Of a stretch of DNA of 64,000 bases, positions 9,368 through 19,908 are shown in pieces (within the stretch, counting starts at the first letter, position 1; the number at the start of each line of letters is the position of its first letter). The DNA is from Comamonadaceae bacterium (GTDB lineage Bacteria; Pseudomonadota; Gammaproteobacteria; Burkholderiales; Burkholderiaceae_C), in NCBI GenBank assembly GCA_027488115.1, contig JAIYCG010000044.1, positions 124,001 through 188,000 on the forward strand, given 5' to 3'. Position numbers and translations under genes: made by a program. The notes beneath the pieces were generated by a model. That model was not told the DNA's origin and made no database searches. It worked only from the letters and a program-made list of their open reading frames with translations.

Positions 9368-9826
9368 ATGAGCAAAAAAATGAAAACACCAGCGCGTCAT
9401 TTAATTGCATACACCTTGTGCATCTTTTCACTCTCGTCTGTTTGGGCGCAAAGCGACTTTGCGCAAGTGGCTGCCAAAGAGCCTGGCGCTCAAGTTACGG
9501 CTTCCGGCTTGGTTTTTAGATCACTCAAAGACGGCCAAGGTGCCAGTCCTTCGGCCACTGACAAAGTCAAAGTGCACTACCGTGGCACTTTTCCCGACGG
9601 CAAAGAATTTGACAGCTCTTACAAGCGCAATCAAGCCATTGAATTCCCCTTGAACGGCGTGATTCCCTGTTGGACCGAAGGCGTTCAATTGATGAAAATG
9701 GGCGGCAAAGCCAAATTGACTTGCCCGCCCAACATCGCCTACGGATCGCGTGGCGCCGGTGGCGTCATTCCACCGAATGCCACGCTTCAATTTGAAGTAG
9801 AACTGATTGCCATTGCAGGCAAATAA
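9368..9826 (+). CDS. FKBP-type peptidyl-prolyl cis-trans isomerase, exported
   Basis: 152 residues. An N-terminal hydrophobic segment ending near VWAQ looks like a Sec signal peptide, placing the enzyme in the periplasm. The rest is one FKBP domain with the expected strands KVKVHYRGTFPDGKEFDSS and IAYGSRGAGGVIPPNATL and the usual C-terminal strand LQFEVELIAI. Such enzymes speed proline isomerisation and help fold exported proteins. It is shorter than FkpA, lacking the long N-terminal dimerisation helices. An insertion with two Cys (IPCWTEG and LTCPPN) sits around the active-site region and could be disulfide-bonded in the periplasm. Start could also be at the internal MKT four codons on. Confidence 0.9.
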   Translation: MSKKMKTPARHLIAYTLCIFSLSSVWAQSDFAQVAAKEPGAQVTASGLVFRSLKDGQGASPSATDKVKVHYRGTFPDGKEFDSSYKRNQAIEFPLNGVIPCWTEGVQLMKMGGKAKLTCPPNIAYGSRGAGGVIPPNATLQFEVELIAIAGK

Positions 9827-11035
<1,209 letters not shown>

Positions 11036-11045
11036 GGCGTGCAGT

Positions 11046-12011
11046 TCAATCTGCCTTTGCACCTGAGCTTTTAACCACTGCAGCCCATTTGGGAACTTCT
11101 GCCTTGAGGAAGTTATTGAACTCTGTGGTGGTGTTGGGGCTGCTGGCCATGCCCAATTGGGCAAAACGCTCCACCACATCGGCCGATGCCATGGCGCGAT
11201 TCAGAGCCGAATTGAGCTTGTTGATCACATCGGGTGGTGTGCCTGCTGGCGCCATGAAACCAAACCACGTGTAGTCGTCAAATTCTTTGTAACCAAACTC
11301 TGTAATAGAGGGCACATCGGGCAGCAGCGGCGAGCGCGTGGCACTTGTGACGGCCAATGCTTTGAGCTTGCCACTCTTGATCATGGGCACAGCAGGCGGC
11401 ATGGAGGTGGATGCAATTTGTGTGTGGCCTGCAACCACGGCATTGATGGCAGCGGCTGGCTGATAGGGCACATGCACGATGTCAATTTTGGCCGCTGTTT
11501 TAAGGCGCTCCATAGACAGGTGCGTGGTGGTGCCAATGCCCGAAGAGGCATAGTTGAAGGGTGTTTTCTTGGCGGCTTCAACCAGCTCTGGCAAAGTTTT
11601 GGCGGTCACACTTGGGTTCACAGTAAAGATGTTGGGGGTCTTAGGGCCTAGCGCAACGGGCGCAAAGTCTTTCAGTGCGTCGTAACCAGCATCTGCATAC
11701 AGAGAAGGATTGACCGCAAAGGCCACGCTGTGAACCAAGATGGTGTAACCATCGGGTGCGGCGCGTTTGACTTGGCTAGAAGCAATGTTGCCGCCAGCGC
11801 CACCTTTGTTTTCGACGATGAAATTGCCACCCGTGAGTTCATTCAACTTTTGAGTGAGTGACCTTGCCACGATGTCGGTTGATGCGCCAGGTGCAAAAGC
11901 AACGACGAGTGTGACAGGCTTGGCTTTTGGCCAATCACTTTGCGCCCAGCCTGCAAGATGCAAGCTACCGATGACCGCGAACCCCAGAAGGGCTTTGAAA
12001 TATTGAACCAT
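11046..12011 (-). CDS. Bug-family periplasmic binding protein (TctC-like)
   Basis: 321 residues with a signal peptide ending around GWAQ. The family landmarks are present: WPKAKPVTLVVAFAPGAS near the N-terminus, NFIVENKGGAGGNIA, the APDGYT motif and IVHVPYQPAAAINA. These proteins capture small organic acids or aromatics in the periplasm. The start at 12011 is supported by AAGGAG eight bases upstream and by the signal peptide. Longer frames run into the neighbouring gene. It lies directly downstream of the intradiol dioxygenase and probably shares its transcript, which suggests an aromatic acid ligand (inference). No TctA/TctB membrane subunits are present in the window. Confidence 0.9.
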   Translation of the reverse strand: MVQYFKALLGFAVIGSLHLAGWAQSDWPKAKPVTLVVAFAPGASTDIVARSLTQKLNELTGGNFIVENKGGAGGNIASSQVKRAAPDGYTILVHSVAFAVNPSLYADAGYDALKDFAPVALGPKTPNIFTVNPSVTAKTLPELVEAAKKTPFNYASSGIGTTTHLSMERLKTAAKIDIVHVPYQPAAAINAVVAGHTQIASTSMPPAVPMIKSGKLKALAVTSATRSPLLPDVPSITEFGYKEFDDYTWFGFMAPAGTPPDVINKLNSALNRAMASADVVERFAQLGMASSPNTTTEFNNFLKAEVPKWAAVVKSSGAKAD

Positions 12012-12060
12012 GGTGTTGTCTCCTTTAGATTCGAGCCAGTTCACACTGGCCTTATTTGCT

Positions 12061-12933
12061 TCATGCTTGCTTGACCAACGAAAAATCAAATTCAACTTCT
12101 TTGAAGGGCGCTGTTAGACCGTATTGAACCGCAACTTCTGAGTTGTCACAATTTTTAACATCTACGATCAAACCTGGACGCACGCCAAAGACGGTGTCGT
12201 TGTCGAGGTAATCTGATCCCGCAGGAAACAGCTCGGTGACCAAGCCGACATAGCCCGGCGCGCTCACGATGATGTGAAAATGTGCTGGGCGCCAAATGCC
12301 TCGGTTGCTGGCGGCCAGCAAAGCACCAACGGGTCCATCGGTTGGCACGGTGTAGGGGTGTGGTCGTATGGTCAACAAGCTGAAGCCCCCATTGGCATCG
12401 CAATTGATTTTGCATCGCAAATTTTGCGGGTCTTGCGCAGCATCTTGAGCGGGGTACAGGCCGTTGTCTGCGTTTTGCCAAAAATCAATTTGAGCATTGG
12501 GAATGGCATTTTGATGAACGTCCAAAACCCGACCATGCAACCAGACTCGCTCACCGGGTTGACCATGGGTGAGGTCGCTGCCATTAGGCTGTAGGTGCGA
12601 GTCGTGGTTGTGAAACGGCCCCAGAACACTGCTGGGCGTGCCGCCGGGTGGTTGTGACACCACATCGACCATGGATGAAATGCCCATGATGTCAGAGAAC
12701 AAACTGAATTCATTGCGCTCGTCATCGGTTATTTTGGCCGCCGCAGTGAGAAATTCCAAACCTTTTAACCACTCGGCTTTGCTGAGCTGCGATTCATTCA
12801 CAAAGGCATGAAGATGCTTGACCAAAAGGCTCATGACATGGGCCAGCCGTGGGTCGCTTGCTTTCGAAAAACTGGCCATGGCGTCTTGCGTGACGGCAAT
12901 GTTCAAAGCGTTGGAGTGGGTAGGTACCGTCAT
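12061..12933 (-). CDS. Intradiol ring-cleavage dioxygenase (catechol/hydroxyquinol 1,2-type)
   Basis: 290 residues, the usual size for this class. It should open a catechol-type ring between the two hydroxyls using non-haem Fe(III). All four iron ligands are visible: Tyr160 (GLYPAQ), Tyr194 (PHPYTVP), His218 and His220 (PAHFHIIV). An N-terminal helical dimerisation domain covers about 1-95, followed by the linker SSVLGPF. The ATG at 12933 is chosen because the 17 upstream codons are not family-like. Hydroxyquinol 1,2-dioxygenase is my leading reading from overall resemblance, but catechol or chlorocatechol cannot be excluded. It appears co-transcribed with the Bug receptor after it. Confidence 0.85.
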   Translation of the reverse strand: MTVPTHSNALNIAVTQDAMASFSKASDPRLAHVMSLLVKHLHAFVNESQLSKAEWLKGLEFLTAAAKITDDERNEFSLFSDIMGISSMVDVVSQPPGGTPSSVLGPFHNHDSHLQPNGSDLTHGQPGERVWLHGRVLDVHQNAIPNAQIDFWQNADNGLYPAQDAAQDPQNLRCKINCDANGGFSLLTIRPHPYTVPTDGPVGALLAASNRGIWRPAHFHIIVSAPGYVGLVTELFPAGSDYLDNDTVFGVRPGLIVDVKNCDNSEVAVQYGLTAPFKEVEFDFSLVKQA

Positions 12934-13005
12934 GCATCCCTCAGAAAAAAACAGGTTCAATTCAAAGACGAACGACAGTATCACATCAAATGCATCAATC
13001 TTCTT

Positions 13006-13644
13006 TTAAGGGCGAGGAGAACTCACACTTTGAAGGTCAGGCATTTGTTGAACAGTCATCATGCCCAGTGCGCTGGCTGTGTCTGAACTTAGCCAAGCAT
13101 CAAATTGATGCGGCGCCAAAACGACAGGCGTTCTTTTCTCGTCACCTGCTTTGTGAAATTGTTTCATGATGGGGTGATCATCGGCGTTCACGGTCAGCAT
13201 GGTGAAGCTCGTGATCAATTCACCTGTTGCAGGGTCAATCCAAGTATCCCAAAGGCTGGCAATGCCCATGGGTTCTTTGGACGTCAGTTCAATTTTCCAA
13301 CGAACCGCTTTGCCCGTTCCGTAGTTGGGTTCAAAAAAATTGTCCAGAATCGCAATGCCAAATCGGCGTTGCCGCCATGCAGTTCGGTAACTGGGTTTCT
13401 CGCTCACAGTTTCTGCGCGGGCGTTGTAGGTATGTCGACTGATTTTGTTGTCTTTGGCCCAGCCGGGAATCAGGCCAAACCTTGCCAAGCCACAGGCTAT
13501 TCGCCCTGTTTGCTGGCTCTGCACAACAATGGGCGCCGCATAGCCTGGATAGGTTTCTGCGGGAAATTGCGCCACGGGCAAGTCAATGCCGAAATGCTGC
13601 TTGACCCATTTGCTGTTTTGAGTCGGCGTGAAGTTGGTGCACAT
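13006..13644 (-). CDS. SRAP-domain protein (YedK/HMCES family), abasic-site DNA protection
   Basis: 212 residues from the ATG at 13644. This start leaves Cys2 directly after Met, as needed for the family's catalytic Cys that forms a thiazolidine link with abasic sites in single-stranded DNA. Other family residues are visible: N74 and R76 in YNARAE, E105 in NFFEPNYG, and a His near 164. Between that His and the usual PVVL strand there is a longer segment (KAGDEKRT) than I expect for E. coli YedK. The frame could start five codons earlier, but that would bury the Cys. It stands alone between the catabolic and peptide-transport genes. Confidence 0.88.
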   Translation of the reverse strand: MCTNFTPTQNSKWVKQHFGIDLPVAQFPAETYPGYAAPIVVQSQQTGRIACGLARFGLIPGWAKDNKISRHTYNARAETVSEKPSYRTAWRQRRFGIAILDNFFEPNYGTGKAVRWKIELTSKEPMGIASLWDTWIDPATGELITSFTMLTVNADDHPIMKQFHKAGDEKRTPVVLAPHQFDAWLSSDTASALGMMTVQQMPDLQSVSSPRP

Positions 13645-13668
13645 GAAGTAAATCGCCAACTTTGAAAG

Positions 13669-14511
13669 TCATCGTTGCCTTGGGTCTAGGGCGTCTCGCA
13701 ATCCATCCCCAAAAAGATTGAAAGACAAGACCAACAAGAAAATAGACAGGCCTGGCCAAATGGCCATCCAGGGTGCTTGTTCAATGAAGTTCTTGGCTGT
13801 GTTGAGCATGCTGCCCCAACTTGGCGCGGGAGGTTGTTGACCCAATCCTAAAAATGACAAGCTGGCCTCTGCAATGACAGCTGCTGCAATGGCCAGCGTG
13901 GCTTGAACCAACAAGGGTGGCAAGATGTTGGGCAGGATGTGCACCAATGCAATGCGCCAAGGCGGATTGCCCACTGAACGCGCCGCTTCGACATAGTCTT
14001 CCACTTTGATTTGAATCACCTGACCTCGCGTGAGTCGAACAAAGATGGGGGCCGCAGAAATGCCAATGGCCACCATGGCGTTGGTAAGGCTGGGGCCTAA
14101 AAATGCAGCCAGGGCAATGGCCAAAATTAAAAAAGGGCAGGCCAAAAATGCATCCGTGATGCGCGAGATCATGGCATCGACCGTGCCGCCCACAAAGCCA
14201 GCCAGAAGCCCTAGGGGTACGCCAATTAAAAGCGAGATGCTGACAGAAATAACGCCAGCCATGAGGGATGCCTGCGTACCCCAAATGACGCGTGACAAAA
14301 CGTCACGACCAATTTCATCGGTGCCAAACCAATGCGCAGCACTGGGTGCTTTTCGAATGGCGCCCCAACTTGTGGCAATCGGATCTTGTGGCGAAATATA
14401 GGGTGCAAAAATGGCCATCAAGATAAAGCAGATGACCACGGCCAAACCGATCAGGGCGCTCGGTCTTCTGCGCAGTCGAAGCCACGCGGTGTGTGTCAGA
14501 CTTTGGCTCAT
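13669..14511 (-). CDS. Peptide-type ABC transporter permease (DppC-like)
   Basis: 280 residues with six likely membrane helices and a short cytoplasmic N-terminus. The coupling loop YVEAARSVGNPPWRIALVH matches the EAA motif of binding-protein-dependent permeases, and the FGTDEIGRDVLSR segment is typical of DppC/OppC proteins. The start at 14511 is chosen because its ATG overlaps the TGA of the DppB-like gene. It is the last gene of a six-gene operon (DUF1028, two ATPases, binding protein, two permeases). The substrate is unknown; di- or oligopeptides are the family default. Confidence 0.9.
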   Translation of the reverse strand: MSQSLTHTAWLRLRRRPSALIGLAVVICFILMAIFAPYISPQDPIATSWGAIRKAPSAAHWFGTDEIGRDVLSRVIWGTQASLMAGVISVSISLLIGVPLGLLAGFVGGTVDAMISRITDAFLACPFLILAIALAAFLGPSLTNAMVAIGISAAPIFVRLTRGQVIQIKVEDYVEAARSVGNPPWRIALVHILPNILPPLLVQATLAIAAAVIAEASLSFLGLGQQPPAPSWGSMLNTAKNFIEQAPWMAIWPGLSIFLLVLSFNLFGDGLRDALDPRQR

Positions 14512-15449
14512 TTGCGTAACCTCGGATTGACCCAAAAGTAAGCCATGTCGGCCATCAGGTTGAGCAGGATGTAGGTGGTGGCCGTGAACAAAACCACACC
14601 TTGAACCACCGCATAATCTCGATTGAAAACTGCATCAAGAATGAGTTTTCCGAAACCAGGAATGGTAAAAACCTGTTCGGTTAAAACGGCACCTGACAAA
14701 AGCGTTCCGAATTCCAAAGCGCCCAAGGTAATGATGGGAGTCAAGGCATTGCGCAGGGCGTGTTTCAGAATGACGGTGCGTTCATCCAATCCTTTGGCGC
14801 GAGCCGTGCGAACATAGTCAGACTGCATGACTTGAAGCATGGCGCTGCGCGTGTGGCGCATGAGCACCGCGGCAATGGCATTGCCCAGAACAAACGCTGG
14901 CATGGCCATGCTGGCCAAGTTGCCCAGCAAGTCTTCTGTAGGGCTCACAAACCCAGATGCGGGCAGCCAACCCAGGTGCACTGAAAAAAGCATGATCATG
15001 AGAATGCCCAACCAAAAGTTAGGCGTTGACAAGCCCCACAGCGCAAACACATTGGCAGCGTAATCCCAAACGGTGCCGCGCCCCACGGCAGATGCAATGC
15101 CTGCAGGAATGCCAATCAGAACTGCAACACACATGGCCAAAAACGCCAACTCTGCCGTGACGGGCAACTTCTGCAAAATCAAAGACAGAACAGGCAATTG
15201 TGTTCTGACCGATTCGCCTAAATCACCTTGCACCACACCGGCGATCCAATAGCCATATCGCACGGGAAGTGGTTCATCCAAATGCAACTTGGCCGTGAGG
15301 TAGGCCACCACGTTGGGGTCTTGCTCTTCACCTGCCAAAATTTTGGCAGGGTCTCCAGGCAGCAATTGTTGCAGCCCGAAAATGAGCATGGACACCAACA
15401 GCAGTGTTGGCAAAATGGAGAAGAGGCGTTTGACCAGGTAACTTGTCAT
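14508..15449 (-). CDS. Peptide-type ABC transporter permease (DppB-like)
   Basis: 313 residues. The N-terminus YLVKRLFSILPTLLLVSMLIF is the classic DppB/OppB first helix, followed by LLPGDPAKIL. The cytoplasmic loop DYVRTARAKGLDERTVILKH carries the EAA-type motif that contacts the ATPase. It overlaps both neighbours by the ATGA pattern, which argues for coupled translation and a fixed ratio of the two permeases. It should form the membrane channel with the DppC-like protein. Confidence 0.92.
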   Translation of the reverse strand: MTSYLVKRLFSILPTLLLVSMLIFGLQQLLPGDPAKILAGEEQDPNVVAYLTAKLHLDEPLPVRYGYWIAGVVQGDLGESVRTQLPVLSLILQKLPVTAELAFLAMCVAVLIGIPAGIASAVGRGTVWDYAANVFALWGLSTPNFWLGILMIMLFSVHLGWLPASGFVSPTEDLLGNLASMAMPAFVLGNAIAAVLMRHTRSAMLQVMQSDYVRTARAKGLDERTVILKHALRNALTPIITLGALEFGTLLSGAVLTEQVFTIPGFGKLILDAVFNRDYAVVQGVVLFTATTYILLNLMADMAYFWVNPRLRK

Positions 15450-16969
15450 GGTGCCATTTTCAGACCTGAAACACGCAAGAGACCATCAGGAATATTTCGA
15501 ACACCAGCCAGTTTGCCGTTGTAGGCCCACAACCAATTGCGGTGGTAGAGATAAATCACAGGACGCTCTTTCAGAACTTGTGCAGAAATTTGCTCCATGA
15601 TTTTTTTGCGTTTGACAGGGTCACGCTCGGCACGCGATTGGTTCAAAAGCGCATCTGTTTCGGCGCTGCAATAGCCAGCGTAATTGAGAGGCTGTTTGCA
15701 ACCGTGAAAGCTGAACATGTTGCCATCAGGATCAGGACGACCACTCCATGAGAGCACGTAGGCTTCAAAATCGCCTTTGTCTGCCATGTTCAGAGACGTT
15801 GCAAATTCAGTGGTTTGAATTTTGACATCAAAACCGGCGTCGCGTGTCATGGCTTGAATGACCACGGCCAAACGCTGTGCGTCTGAGGCCGTTGTGGTCA
15901 TGAGGGTGAAGCTGGGTTTGACAACCCCTGCTTCTTTCAGCAAAGCCTTGGCTTTTTCGATGTCGCGTTTGGGCATCGGTACATTTTTGGCGTAATACGC
16001 GTTGGTCGGTGCAACCCATTGGTTGCCCACCAAGGCTTCGTTGTCCATCACAACTTGGGCCAAGCCTTGTCGGTCCAAAGACAACTCAAAGGCTTCGCGC
16101 ACTTTGGCATCGCGACCTAAAGGGTTCTTTTTGGCTTGCTCACTTTTGCCCACGTTGATGGTGATGCCTTGGTAGCCAATTTCGGTGATGCGAGAGACTT
16201 TGTACTTTTTGTCCTTCATGAGGTTTTCAACATCGTTGGACGCCATTCGTTCAATGAAGTCGAGTTGACCTGATTTCAAATTGGCCAAACGCACGGTAGC
16301 GTCTGGAATGGGTGTGTAGATCACTTTTTCAAAGTGAATCGCATCTTTGTTCCAATAGTTGGCAAACTTTTCAAGCACGATGCGGTCTTGCGCCACGCGT
16401 TCTGCAAACTTGAAGGGGCCAGAGCAGACCGGATTGGATCCAAACTTATCGCCCGCAGCTTGTGCCGCTTTGGGTGAAACCATCATGCCGGCTCGATCAG
16501 TGAGTTGAGCCAGCAGGGGGGCAAATGGGGCACTCAAATTCAAACGAACGGTGCTAGGGTCTATCACATCAACACTGGTGACGGGCGCTAATTCGCCTCT
16601 GCGGTTGGAACCAGGCAGATTTTTGTGACGCTCAATGTTAAATTTGACTGCCGCTGCATCGAGCTTTTCTCCATCGTGGAAAGTAACGCCCTGGCGAATT
16701 TTGAGGGTCAGTGCTTTGCTGTCTGCAGACCACTCGTAGCTGGATGCCAGTTGCGGCAAGATGTTTAATTTTTCGTCAATGTCAAAGAGTTTGTCGCACA
16801 AAGAGGAAAAAACAATTCGGCCCACAAAGCTTCGCGCCAAGGTCGGGTCAAGCACATCGGGATCTTCTGCAAGGCCAATGCGCAAGGTTTGCGCGCTGGC
16901 CACGCTTTGACCCAAGGCTAGAAAAAGCGCTATCGGCAGAAGCAAGTACTTTGGGGGTTTGAAAGTCAT
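15446..16969 (-). CDS. Peptide-type ABC transporter substrate-binding protein (DppA-like, SBP_bac_5)
   Basis: 507 residues with a signal peptide ending near ASAQ. Family landmarks are IGLAEDPDVLDPTLARSF at the mature N-terminus, LKIRQGVTFHDGEKLDAAAV, a VREAFELSLDR helix, and the late DPVKRKKIMEQI and ERPVIYLYHRNW segments. It captures the ligand in the periplasm and hands it to the DppBC-like pore. The ATG at 16969 is preceded by AGGAGA-like bases (GGAGATATGTC). It lies between the ATPase genes and the permeases in one operon. The DUF1028 protein at the front may act on the imported compound. Confidence 0.93.
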   Translation of the reverse strand: MTFKPPKYLLLPIALFLALGQSVASAQTLRIGLAEDPDVLDPTLARSFVGRIVFSSLCDKLFDIDEKLNILPQLASSYEWSADSKALTLKIRQGVTFHDGEKLDAAAVKFNIERHKNLPGSNRRGELAPVTSVDVIDPSTVRLNLSAPFAPLLAQLTDRAGMMVSPKAAQAAGDKFGSNPVCSGPFKFAERVAQDRIVLEKFANYWNKDAIHFEKVIYTPIPDATVRLANLKSGQLDFIERMASNDVENLMKDKKYKVSRITEIGYQGITINVGKSEQAKKNPLGRDAKVREAFELSLDRQGLAQVVMDNEALVGNQWVAPTNAYYAKNVPMPKRDIEKAKALLKEAGVVKPSFTLMTTTASDAQRLAVVIQAMTRDAGFDVKIQTTEFATSLNMADKGDFEAYVLSWSGRPDPDGNMFSFHGCKQPLNYAGYCSAETDALLNQSRAERDPVKRKKIMEQISAQVLKERPVIYLYHRNWLWAYNGKLAGVRNIPDGLLRVSGLKMAP

Positions 16970-16990
16970 GACATATCTCCAGTGAAAAAA

Positions 16991-18058
16991 TTAAGAGGTT
17001 TGCACAAAAGCAGATTGCAACAATTTAAGGTGTTGCGCATCGCGGCTCAAATTGGGTTGAAAGATGACTGAATCGGGTAGTGGCAAATCTTGCCAGAAGT
17101 GACAGGCAATTTGATGCGTCCCATGCACTTGAATGCTTGGCACTGTGGTTTGACACAGTTCAGTTGCATGCGGGCAGCGAGTGTGAAAGTGACAGCCCTT
17201 CGGCGGATTCATAGGGCTGGGCACATCTCCCCCCAAAAGGGTGCGTTGTTTCTTGATGCTGGGGTTTGGCCTTGGTATGGCACTTAAAAGTGCTTGTGTA
17301 TAAGGGTGGCGAGGTTGCTCAAAGAGTTGGTTCTTGTCTGCCAACTCCACCACTCTGCCCAGGTACATCACAGCCACACGATCGGCGATGTGTTTGACAA
17401 CAGCCAGGTCGTGGGCAATAAATAGATACGCCAAGCCAAAGCGTCTTTGCAGGTCTTGCAGCAAGTTCACAACTTGGGCTTGCACTGAAACATCGAGTGC
17501 AGAAACGGCTTCATCGCAGACGATCAATTGAGGTTCAACGGCCAAAGCCCGCGCAATACCGATACGCTGTCTTTGACCGCCAGAAAATTCATGCGGATAG
17601 CGCTGCGCATGCTCAGGTGCAAGGCCCACAAGTTTTAACAATTCTTGCACCCGCTCGGTATGCCGACCGGAGTGCAGATGGTGCAGTTTTAAAGGTTCAC
17701 TCAAGCATTGAAAGACCGTCATGCGCGGATTGAGCGACGAGAAAGGGTCTTGGAAAATAATTTGCATTTCTTTGCGCTGAGAGCGCAATTGATCTGCAGA
17801 CAGGCCGCACAAATCTTGGCCAGCAAAGACCACCTTGCCTTGAGTGGGTTCAATGAGGCGAAGCACCAGCCGACCTAATGTGGACTTGCCGCAACCCGAC
17901 TCTCCCACCACACCTAAGGTTTCGCCAGCATGCAAATGGATGTCGATGCCATCGACTGCGCGAACCTTGTTGGGGTTGCGATCAAACCATCCCGCATTCA
18001 CTGGGAAATGCTTGACCAGTCCTTGTACTTGGAGCAGAGGTGGATCAATGTTTGACAT
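16991..18058 (-). CDS. ABC transporter ATP-binding protein (DppF-like)
   Basis: 355 residues. Walker [11 protein letters not shown]-loop in [12 protein letters not shown], signature [15 protein letters not shown], Walker [13 protein letters not shown] and the switch His in [10 protein letters not shown] are all intact. The C-terminal oligopeptide-transporter extension has a Cys-containing stretch ([15 protein letters not shown]) that binds a 4Fe-4S cluster in some DppD/DppF proteins. It pairs with the DppD-like ATPase, which overlaps it by 14 bases. The protein carries a longer C-terminal tail than most, ending at [10 protein letters not shown]. Confidence 0.92.
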   Translation of the reverse strand: MSNIDPPLLQVQGLVKHFPVNAGWFDRNPNKVRAVDGIDIHLHAGETLGVVGESGCGKSTLGRLVLRLIEPTQGKVVFAGQDLCGLSADQLRSQRKEMQIIFQDPFSSLNPRMTVFQCLSEPLKLHHLHSGRHTERVQELLKLVGLAPEHAQRYPHEFSGGQRQRIGIARALAVEPQLIVCDEAVSALDVSVQAQVVNLLQDLQRRFGLAYLFIAHDLAVVKHIADRVAVMYLGRVVELADKNQLFEQPRHPYTQALLSAIPRPNPSIKKQRTLLGGDVPSPMNPPKGCHFHTRCPHATELCQTTVPSIQVHGTHQIACHFWQDLPLPDSVIFQPNLSRDAQHLKLLQSAFVQTS

Positions 18059-19064
18059 GAGGCATCAATGTTTCTGCTTTGAGTGGTGCTCGCAAGCAGG
18101 CACTCCAGTGACCCGGTGTGATCTGTGCGAGTTGGGGCCTTTCTGTAAGGCATGCATCTTGTACAAACGGACAGCGCTCTGCAAAAGTGCAGCCCGTCGG
18201 ACGATTCAATGGATTGGGCACCTGCCCTTCAATGGAGGCAAGCCTGCCTTGCACCTCATCCAAACTTGGAATGGAGCCAAGCAGGCCCACAGTGTAGGGG
18301 TGCTGCGGCGTATCAAACAGCGCTTGAACAGGTGCTTGCTCAACCACTTGGCCTGCATACATGACCACAACGTGATCGGCTACTTCCGCCACAACACCCA
18401 AATCGTGGGTGATGAGCACAATGGCTGTTCGCGTTTCTTCTTGCAGTATTCGCATTAATTCAAGAATTTGCGCTTGAATGGTGACATCCAGTGCGGTGGT
18501 AGGTTCGTCAGCAATGAGAAGTTTGGGATTGCAAGAAAGAGCCATGGCAATCATGACCCGCTGCCGCATGCCGCCCGACAATTGATGCGGATAGTCATTG
18601 AGTCTTTTCTCTGGCGCCGGTATTCGAACTTTTTTGAGCATTTTCAAAGCGCGTTCGGTGGCTTGATTTCTGTCAAGTGGCAGATGCCGCATCAGGCCTT
18701 CCACAATTTGCTCACCCACCGTGAATGCTGGGTTGAGGGAGGTCATGGGCTCTTGAAAAATCATGGCCATTCGATTGCCACGCAGATTTTGCAACTGGCT
18801 GGCTGGGGCGCCCACCAACTCTTGGCCTTCAAATTGAATAGAGCCGCTTTTGACAGAGCCCGCAGGTTTGGCCAATAGACCCATGATAGACAGGGAGGTT
18901 ACGCTTTTGCCGCAGCCAGACTCGCCCACAATGGCCAATGTTTGACCCGCAGCCACACTGAAACTCACGCCATCGACCGCAGTCAGTTCACCCGCATCAG
19001 TGTCGAAGGTGGTGACCAAGTCTTTGACTTGAAGAACGGTGGGCGATTGTGGAAGGCTGCTCAT
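18045..19064 (-). CDS. ABC transporter ATP-binding protein (DppD-like)
   Basis: 339 residues. Walker [11 protein letters not shown]-loop [12 protein letters not shown], signature [15 protein letters not shown], Walker [13 protein letters not shown] and switch LITHDLGVV are intact. The C-terminal domain again holds Cys residues ([16 protein letters not shown]). It forms the second half of the nucleotide-binding pair with the DppF-like protein. Its start overlaps the stop of the DUF1028 gene as ATGA, linking that gene tightly to the transporter. Confidence 0.92.
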   Translation of the reverse strand: MSSLPQSPTVLQVKDLVTTFDTDAGELTAVDGVSFSVAAGQTLAIVGESGCGKSVTSLSIMGLLAKPAGSVKSGSIQFEGQELVGAPASQLQNLRGNRMAMIFQEPMTSLNPAFTVGEQIVEGLMRHLPLDRNQATERALKMLKKVRIPAPEKRLNDYPHQLSGGMRQRVMIAMALSCNPKLLIADEPTTALDVTIQAQILELMRILQEETRTAIVLITHDLGVVAEVADHVVVMYAGQVVEQAPVQALFDTPQHPYTVGLLGSIPSLDEVQGRLASIEGQVPNPLNRPTGCTFAERCPFVQDACLTERPQLAQITPGHWSACLRAPLKAETLMPHVKH

Positions 19065-19774
19065 GGTTTGAGCCGAGCTTGGTGAAAGCGTTGAATTTGC
19101 GCCTCAATGAGGGTTCGATCTGTAAGGCCAACCGAGTTGTGTCTGCCAGGCAAGCAACTTAAAAACGGTTGAAAGCGCTCTAGGCTTTTGTCGTACAAAC
19201 GCCTGAGTTCCCAAAGTGGGTCTTCGTGGTCATCCACTCGCAGGTCTAGTTGGAGGTAGTCTTCGTCAGCATGAATTCTCAAAGCTGCAGATTGTTTGCC
19301 TCGCTTGTCGCCACCTGCCTCTTCGCCAGCCTGCATGGCCAAAATGAGTCTCTCTGCAAGGGGCATGCCCTCTGTGGCTTCAAAAACCCTGGCCGTTTCT
19401 GCCAAAACTTGAGGCCCCGCCAGCATGTTGCCTGCAATGCTGAAATTGGGGCCCGATGCGTGGCCACACCAATCGATACAGGCTCTACCAGTATGCGCAA
19501 AAGCCTCTCCTTGGAGGGGTAACACATGGACTTGCCTTTGGTCATAACCTGCATCGGTCTGCAATAAATCATGCATGACTTGGTGCGACTTCATACCGCT
19601 TTGCATGAGCTTCAGACCCAAGGGTCCGAGCAAAGGATTCATGAGAGCTTGGGTTGAAACTGCGCCAACGCCGCGTTGTGTGTGAACGCACAAGGCACCC
19701 ACGGCAAAAAATTTCGAGGCAATCGCCACACCCAAAGTGCCATTGGGTTCTCGAGCAAGCAAAGACCAGGTCAT
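19061..19774 (-). CDS. DUF1028-family protein (predicted Ntn-hydrolase-like fold)
   Basis: 237 residues. The start MTWSLLAREPNGTLGVAIASKF and the following FAVGALCVHTQRGVGAVSTQA are characteristic of DUF1028 (PF06267), a family related by fold to N-terminal-nucleophile hydrolases. Thr2 would be the candidate nucleophile if the Met is removed. I chose the ATG at 19774 over the longer frame for that reason. It heads a peptide-type ABC operon, so it may hydrolyse or modify an imported peptide-like or gamma-glutamyl compound. This is inference from position only. A dyad at 19805-19820 lies just upstream and may control the operon. Confidence 0.85.
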   Translation of the reverse strand: MTWSLLAREPNGTLGVAIASKFFAVGALCVHTQRGVGAVSTQALMNPLLGPLGLKLMQSGMKSHQVMHDLLQTDAGYDQRQVHVLPLQGEAFAHTGRACIDWCGHASGPNFSIAGNMLAGPQVLAETARVFEATEGMPLAERLILAMQAGEEAGGDKRGKQSAALRIHADEDYLQLDLRVDDHEDPLWELRRLYDKSLERFQPFLSCLPGRHNSVGLTDRTLIEAQIQRFHQARLKP

Positions 19775-19804
19775 GATTGTTGTTCTAAATTGGTGCAATA
19801 TTCC

Positions 19805-19820
19805 AGTATCCTACGATACT
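19805..19820. promoter_or_regulatory. Candidate operator dyad AGTATC-CTAC-GATACT
   Basis: Two perfect 6-bp arms flank a 4-base centre. The site is about 31 bp upstream of the DUF1028 start and about 90 bp upstream of the divergent small gene. The size and position fit a dimeric repressor (GntR- or MarR-type), but no regulator gene is adjacent, so the binder is unknown. Confidence 0.4.
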
Positions 19821-19908
19821 CATGCAATAAAGATGCCTGTCAGTCACTTTTTTTCAAATACACATGTGCTATTTATTCACGGTGTCTGAACCCGATTAAG
19901 ATTTGGAC

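Noticed and set aside
13105-13665. 186-codon plus-strand ORF opposite the SRAP gene
   Set aside because: The minus strand encodes intact SRAP motifs. The plus frame has a Cys/Phe/Gly-rich composition without recognisable domains.
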